A stretch of DNA of 64,000 nucleotides from Mucor racemosus (Eukaryota > Mucoromycota > Mucoromycetes > Mucorales > Mucoraceae): assembly GCA_027405735.1 (NCBI GenBank), contig JAPEHQ010000011.1:496001-560000 (forward strand), in the 5' to 3' direction. Below, in pieces: positions 59,389 to 64,000 of this stretch. Under the pieces are notes generated by a model that was not told where the DNA came from, searched no databases, and saw nothing but the letters and a program-made list of their open reading frames with translations. Positions within the stretch are counted from its first letter, which is position 1. Each line of letters begins with the position of its first letter. A program made the translations under genes and the position numbers.

Positions 59389-60081
59389 ATGAAGCAGGCT
59401 TCAATCTTTAAAACTTTATTATCTTTATGTGCAGCAATCTTGTGTTGCTCAATGGCATTAGCTTCTCCTCTCGATAAACGTGGAATTTCTAAATGTTACA
59501 AGAAGAATGCTAGAATCACTCAATATTGGATCCCTAAAGAAGGAGACAAAGACATGAACAACAACGGCAAAAGTGTTACTCTCAGTGGATCAAAATCCAA
59601 AACTCTTAAAGATCGTAAAGGCAAGACTATTGCCAAGGTCTCTAAAACAACATTTGAAAAATTCCAAATGGAAGGTACTGGTTTACTCAAATCCGGAACT
59701 ATGGTCAATCTTGGTGAAAGCAATGATGTGTTTATGAAATTAGATCGTGCAGAAACCCCTTATGGCTTAGGTTCCAGTGGAAACAAGCTTGTCCCTTGGG
59801 TCAGTGTTGCCTCAAATGATATCAAAAAAGGAACAAAACTATACATCAAAGAAATGGACGGTTTAGTCTTACCTGATGGCAAGAAACACAATGGCTGTGT
59901 CCGTGTAGATGACGAAGGTTGGAGTATGGGTGGCTGCCAGCTTGATTTCTTTGTGCTCCAATTCAATGCCTATAAAGTATTGACCAACAAGATCCCCAGC
60001 AAAGTTACTGTAACTGCTAAGTCTTGTGCTATTAAAGATTACGTTACTCACTCCGTCAAGAAATGGGCTGTACTCACTTGA
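59389..60081 (+). CDS. Secreted protein with a double-psi barrel (3D/RlpA-like) domain
   Basis: Intronless, 230 residues. A signal peptide (1-25; core LLSLCAAILCCSMALA) is followed by SPLDKR, a typical Kex2 site, so the mature protein probably starts near residue 32. The rest looks like a 3D or RlpA-type double-psi beta-barrel of bacterial-fungal kind: ARITQYWIPKEGD near the N-terminus, then GTKLYIKEMDGL, HNGCVRVDDEGWSMGGCQLDFF, where the D-x-G...C-x-L-D-F pattern is the recognised part. Function is likely in the cell wall or at the cell surface; enzymatic action is not shown. Five Cys remain in the mature protein. The assignment rests on motif similarity only. Confidence 0.75.
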   Translation: MKQASIFKTLLSLCAAILCCSMALASPLDKRGISKCYKKNARITQYWIPKEGDKDMNNNGKSVTLSGSKSKTLKDRKGKTIAKVSKTTFEKFQMEGTGLLKSGTMVNLGESNDVFMKLDRAETPYGLGSSGNKLVPWVSVASNDIKKGTKLYIKEMDGLVLPDGKKHNGCVRVDDEGWSMGGCQLDFFVLQFNAYKVLTNKIPSKVTVTAKSCAIKDYVTHSVKKWAVLT

Positions 60082-61379
60082 TCTGTGTGTGTTAAATTGT
60101 ATTCATAAATGTATATCTTGTTCTTCTTTTTTTGCTGTATAATCTTGATTATTCTATAAAATATGTATACCATCTTTCTTACTTTTTTAAAAATAAATTT
60201 CTTCATTATTGTGATGGCATCATAGGACAAAATTTTCATTGACCCAAGTTTTAAACTATTTCAAGCAACGGAAAACGGTTAAATAAAGTAAAATAAGAAT
60301 GGCAGCACAAGATAAATTAACGACCTAAACCAATGAAAACAAATTGGGAATTGACATTGGGGAGTACTTATCATATGTACCTAATTAAACGCATGTTTAA
60401 ATTTATTTCTAGCATTACAAGTGCAATTAGCAAAATTATCTGACTTGGAATGACAATTTAGATACAATAATACTAAGCTTGTGAAATGGAATATTGGGAA
60501 TTGATACACAAACATCGTTCTTTTTGATGGGGAATTTTTTTAGTGCTAATCACTGCATTTGATGATATTATTACATGTAACAATAATTGAGTTTTACCCA
60601 ACCAATTCATCCTGCAGAGCTACTGCTATATCATTGTATTGTTGGCTTTATTGGTGCCTCGCACAAAGTATGGAAATACTGATTTTGTAGAACCCTCATC
60701 AGCCTCTTCTCAATTTAGGTGTTTAAAGTCAGTTCCGGAATGAAATATAGCAACATTTAATGTTAGATGTGCTCAATGGAATCCCCATCACAAAATGCTT
60801 CTTCCATATTATCAAAAAGTACTATTAGAGGACTCCGAGTTATGAATTAAAGGAGTGTACAGAAGAGCATTCAACTGAGCTCATATTATATGTACATGAA
60901 TAATTTCTATTGTTACATCTACATTACCTTTTCAGACGCTAAACAGCAGAGAACACTTTCCCTTGCACTGATATATATTGTTGATTTCATGAAAATCACA
61001 AGATTAGGTTTTCTTGTATACCCAGGCAATAAATGGCTGTAGCATACATAATATACATACAAAAGATATACCAGGAAAATAGAAGCACTATTCCAGTATG
61101 TAAAGAGTGAGTGTAATTAATACTTGAGGTATAGATCATGCAATTGTTGAATACTTTTCTATTAATTCACACAAAAGTATTTACAAAGCACCAAATCATA
61201 AACAATTTCCATTTATATAACTCAAATCTACTACAGTGTACTTAGATAACGTCTAGCCAGAGGATAAATCATGATTGATGTACCGAATAACATCTATATT
61301 TCAGAGAAGAGAAAAGTTGAAAGATGGAAGTTGTACGAAAGCACAGTGCGAATGATTTTCGTAAATGTTGTCCTAAAAC
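60082..61379. other. Intergenic region upstream of repeat A copy 3
   Basis: 1.3 kb without supported ORFs, RNA genes or repeats. Confidence 0.4.
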
Positions 61380-62660
61380 TGGAGAGCGCCCTCTTTCCTA
61401 TAGCTAACCTCAGGTTAAACGCTTTTTAAAATACACCTTAGGCACTGCAAAATAGACACAAATTATTCACATTAAACTACCTATCCCTAGCTTTATTTTA
61501 TATCTCACGAAAGATTTAAAAACACGTAGAATTCACTACTTTTTCCTTGAAAACTGGGTCTCACTTTTCATCCCTGATCTACTTTTTGTTTTCACTAAAT
61601 AACACTAAGAAAAAATTATATGCCAATGTACCTGAGATGTTCAGCTTTAATCCAAAAACAAGTATCTGGAAATATCCTATTTTTTGCAGTTGATATTAAT
61701 TTTTCAGTGCTAAGGTTTCAGGTTTTTTACGCGTATTTCACTGCTAATAGATTGAAAACTTTGAGGCTTCATATATCTAGAAAAAATTAAGCTATACTAA
61801 TATTTTTTAATAATAAAACTTACTTGTTTTAAAATGCTCTATAACACATTTTAATATAAAAAAATTCTGAGCACTTTTATTTTTTTTTCTCATTTTTTTG
61901 GCATTTCTATAGTAAGTTTGAAAATATTGGTTAAATTGAACAACATTTTTTTTGCATTCATGTCATTAAGCTCGTTAAGCTCTCTTGGATCCAATTTAGG
62001 GTTTTTTAAAATATTGATTTTTCGTGGAGATATCCTCAAAAATGTGTACAAAAAGGCACCTCCATTTCTAGCTTCCATTTTTCCCTTATATACCCTCATC
62101 CCAAATTCTGAATTTGAAAAAAAATTGACAAGAATCTCGTTTTCTCTACGAAAAATTTAGCTAAAACGTTTAGCAATAGCTTGATCAATAGATAATTTTG
62201 TTGCACATTATTATGATTACTTATATTGGAAACATGCTTATAAAAAGCGGCGTGCATCTTCAAAAAACCTCCAAAATTTCAATTGCATTTTACACAAAAT
62301 ATAATGTAAAGTATATATTTAAATTTTGTTTAGATTAACGCAGAATTTGAAATTCTACAAAAAAGATTTAATGTACAAGGTCTACTTACTTTACAGTTTA
62401 TGAGCTATTGAACAATTTTGTTTTTTTGAATCATTTTTGATTGATTTGTACGAATCGATTTTGGAACTCAATTATCATATGCTGTAAGCTGCAATGTGAC
62501 GAAAAATCAATATTTTTTGTTGAAACAAAAAATGCAAGGTAGCTTTCAGTTGGATCTCTCTTGTGAACTTGTGAATACAAAGAATTAACAACTCAATTTT
62601 GGTGCTTAAATTTTTACAATCGATTTCAGGTTAATTTTGATCAATGTTAAGCCAGTGTAT
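61380..62660 (+). repeat. Long dispersed repeat A, copy 3
   Basis: Same orientation as 26156-27440 and opposite to 12450-13640. Landmarks are AATACACCTTAGGCACTGC, TGCCAATGTACCTGAGATGTT, TATACCCTCATCCCAAATTC and CAAAAAACCTCCAAAATTTC. No conserved ORF. Confidence 0.82.
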
Positions 62661-63729
62661 TTTTATTTTATTATATAGTAGGGTGAGGTGAGCCTCTGAT
62701 GAGCTTTTTGTAAATCAATTTAAAAGTTCGGATAACTCGTAATAATGATATGATATTAGATATTAAACACTAGTATATTATTTATATTTCTATTCATATT
62801 AACGAATCTATTATCTACTATCATATACTTTGTGCTGCTGTTCCATCTTCTTGTAGAAATACCAATTTATCAGGATCAATTTTGTTAGTTTCTTTTAATT
62901 TCTGTAGCATCCCAAGTTATGATTTATTTATTGTCCAATATCCAATAACATTATTTAGAGACAATATTTCCTTAAACGATAAATAGGATTTAAACATCCT
63001 GCTTTTTTCTACTTGCAATAAGTAAAATATTTAACGTCGTCATTCAAATAATTGAACTGAAATTGAACAAATATGTTTTATCAAAAGATATCAATATAAA
63101 AATACCCTGCTGAAAGATACATCATTCTATTAATTCATTGATGCTTCATATTTATATGTTTTCTAAATTTGGTCAATATGTGATTATTATCAACTAATTG
63201 CCGGGTATTATTGAGGTACTTGATATGATTTGGGGACAAATCATATACAATTGAATCTGTGGAATTGGGGATATATGATCGATTGTATTATTTTGGATAA
63301 GATGTAGGATTGCCTATGTTTTATTGTTACCAAGTATTTTGCTGAGTGTATCTGGTATTTGTTGTTAATTAATGCTAGTGGCTAAGTAGTATGACATTTA
63401 GTAACTCATCATACTAAATGTCACATCATATTAAATTTTTAATAATAGTTCCTGAATTTCTACTACATCTGGACAAATTTCTGATATATCAAAATACTTC
63501 AATTACTACGGCCGAACTATCCGTCCCATGGGCGGCATAATGATCTGCACAGATGAGCAGAGCAATGAGATCGATGTTTTTTAGTCAATTTACTAAAGTA
63601 TATCAATCATAATATAATTAATAACGAAGATAATTTGAACTGTTTAAAGCAGATGTGAGTTACTCTGATTCAACGGGATTGCTTTATTGGCGAGATATAC
63701 CAATTTGAAATTTGGGGTTTGAAAGAGTT
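62661..63729. other. A+T-rich region near the window end
   Basis: No gene. A short GC-richer stretch lies at 63508-63540. A palindromic stretch around 63390-63425 (ATGACATTTAG...CTAAATGTCA) can form a hairpin; its role is unknown. Confidence 0.4.
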
Positions 63730-64000
63730 CTGCCCATGTTCTTCTTTCAGAGACCAAATGGAAACTGAGAGTTTATGGATACATACAATCTTATTTATAG
63801 AAAGAATAATAATAAAGACTAGTAACATCATTTATCATAGAGAACGTAGTAGGCTTTATTACTAGAAAAACTAATGGTAAAAGAAAGAACCAAGAGCTTC
63901 TAGGTCTTGGTTTAAAAGACTATTTATAAGAATTACATTTCAATGTGAGTTAGAAATGGAATTGGCTTCAAAATTGGCTGTTTAATATCCTCGAAAACCG
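63730..64000 (-). mobile_element. Partial copy of the TIR element family, cut by the window end
   Basis: Reverse complement of the inner part of the element at 11391-12130 (about 11605-11880), with frequent small differences (AGAAAGAATAATAATAAAGACTAG, AGCTTCTAGGTCTTGGTTTAAAAGAC regions). Similarity fades before 63730; the other end lies outside the window. Confidence 0.75.

Noticed and set aside
1..64000. CRISPR arrays, rRNA genes, telomere repeats or centromere-like satellites
   Set aside because: None was seen; a eukaryotic nuclear window is not expected to hold CRISPR, and no TTAGGG runs or rRNA signatures are present.

Overview
This window is a repeat-laden, strongly A+T-rich stretch of a fungal nuclear genome. 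Short spliceosomal introns (about 45-70 bp, GT..AG), small intergenic gaps around housekeeping genes, a WC-2-type PAS/GATA protein, COQ11, MDM31, an RTT10/WDR6 homologue, CK2 beta and a KDZ transposase remnant together point to an early-diverging filamentous fungus. Mucoromycota (Mucorales) is the best guess from protein style. This is inference; no marker gene settles the genus.

Layout. 1-7200: tandem array of F-box/leucine-rich genes, with one copy cut by the window start, one complete copy and one decayed copy, separated by nearly identical non-coding blocks. 8.4-9.6 kb: WC-2-like blue-light transcription factor. 9.6-14.1 kb: repeat-rich gap with a complete TIR element (11391-12130) and a ~1.2 kb dispersed repeat. 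14.2-25.3 kb: gene-dense block with mitochondrial bL36, WDR6/RTT10, valyl-tRNA synthetase, COQ11 and an unrecognised protein. 25.3-32 kb: repeats and a KDZ transposase fossil. 32.1-34.3 kb: a 12-finger C2H2 protein built from 141-bp repeats, with decayed fingers beyond its stop. 37-39.8 kb: Hsp20 with heat-shock elements, and a cytochrome P450. 41.9-47.3 kb: MGS1/WRNIP1, a probable Mediator subunit 11, and a Sec7-PH protein whose Sec7 domain lacks its first half. 47.8-51.5 kb: dynein intermediate-chain fossil, degenerate tandem repeats and a gag-like ORF with one in-frame stop followed by an A-tract. 52.4-60.1 kb: REV7, MDM31, a small membrane protein, CK2 beta and a secreted protein. 60.1-64 kb: repeats, including a third copy of the dispersed repeat and a partial copy of the TIR element.

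Functional links. WDR6 and valyl-tRNA synthetase are divergently transcribed from one 640-bp gap, and both act on tRNA. MGS1 and REV7 both serve DNA-damage tolerance but are not adjacent. COQ11, MDM31 and bL36m are mitochondrial. The window otherwise looks like ordinary housekeeping islands between decayed transposons. Exon structures were derived by hand from splice signals, reading-frame phase and family similarity, and total lengths were checked to be multiples of three. No similarity search was run. I see no clear-cut new multi-gene system; the best leads are the expanding and decaying zinc-finger array, the over-conserved blocks in the F-box array, the half Sec7 domain and the poly(A)-tailed gag copy.
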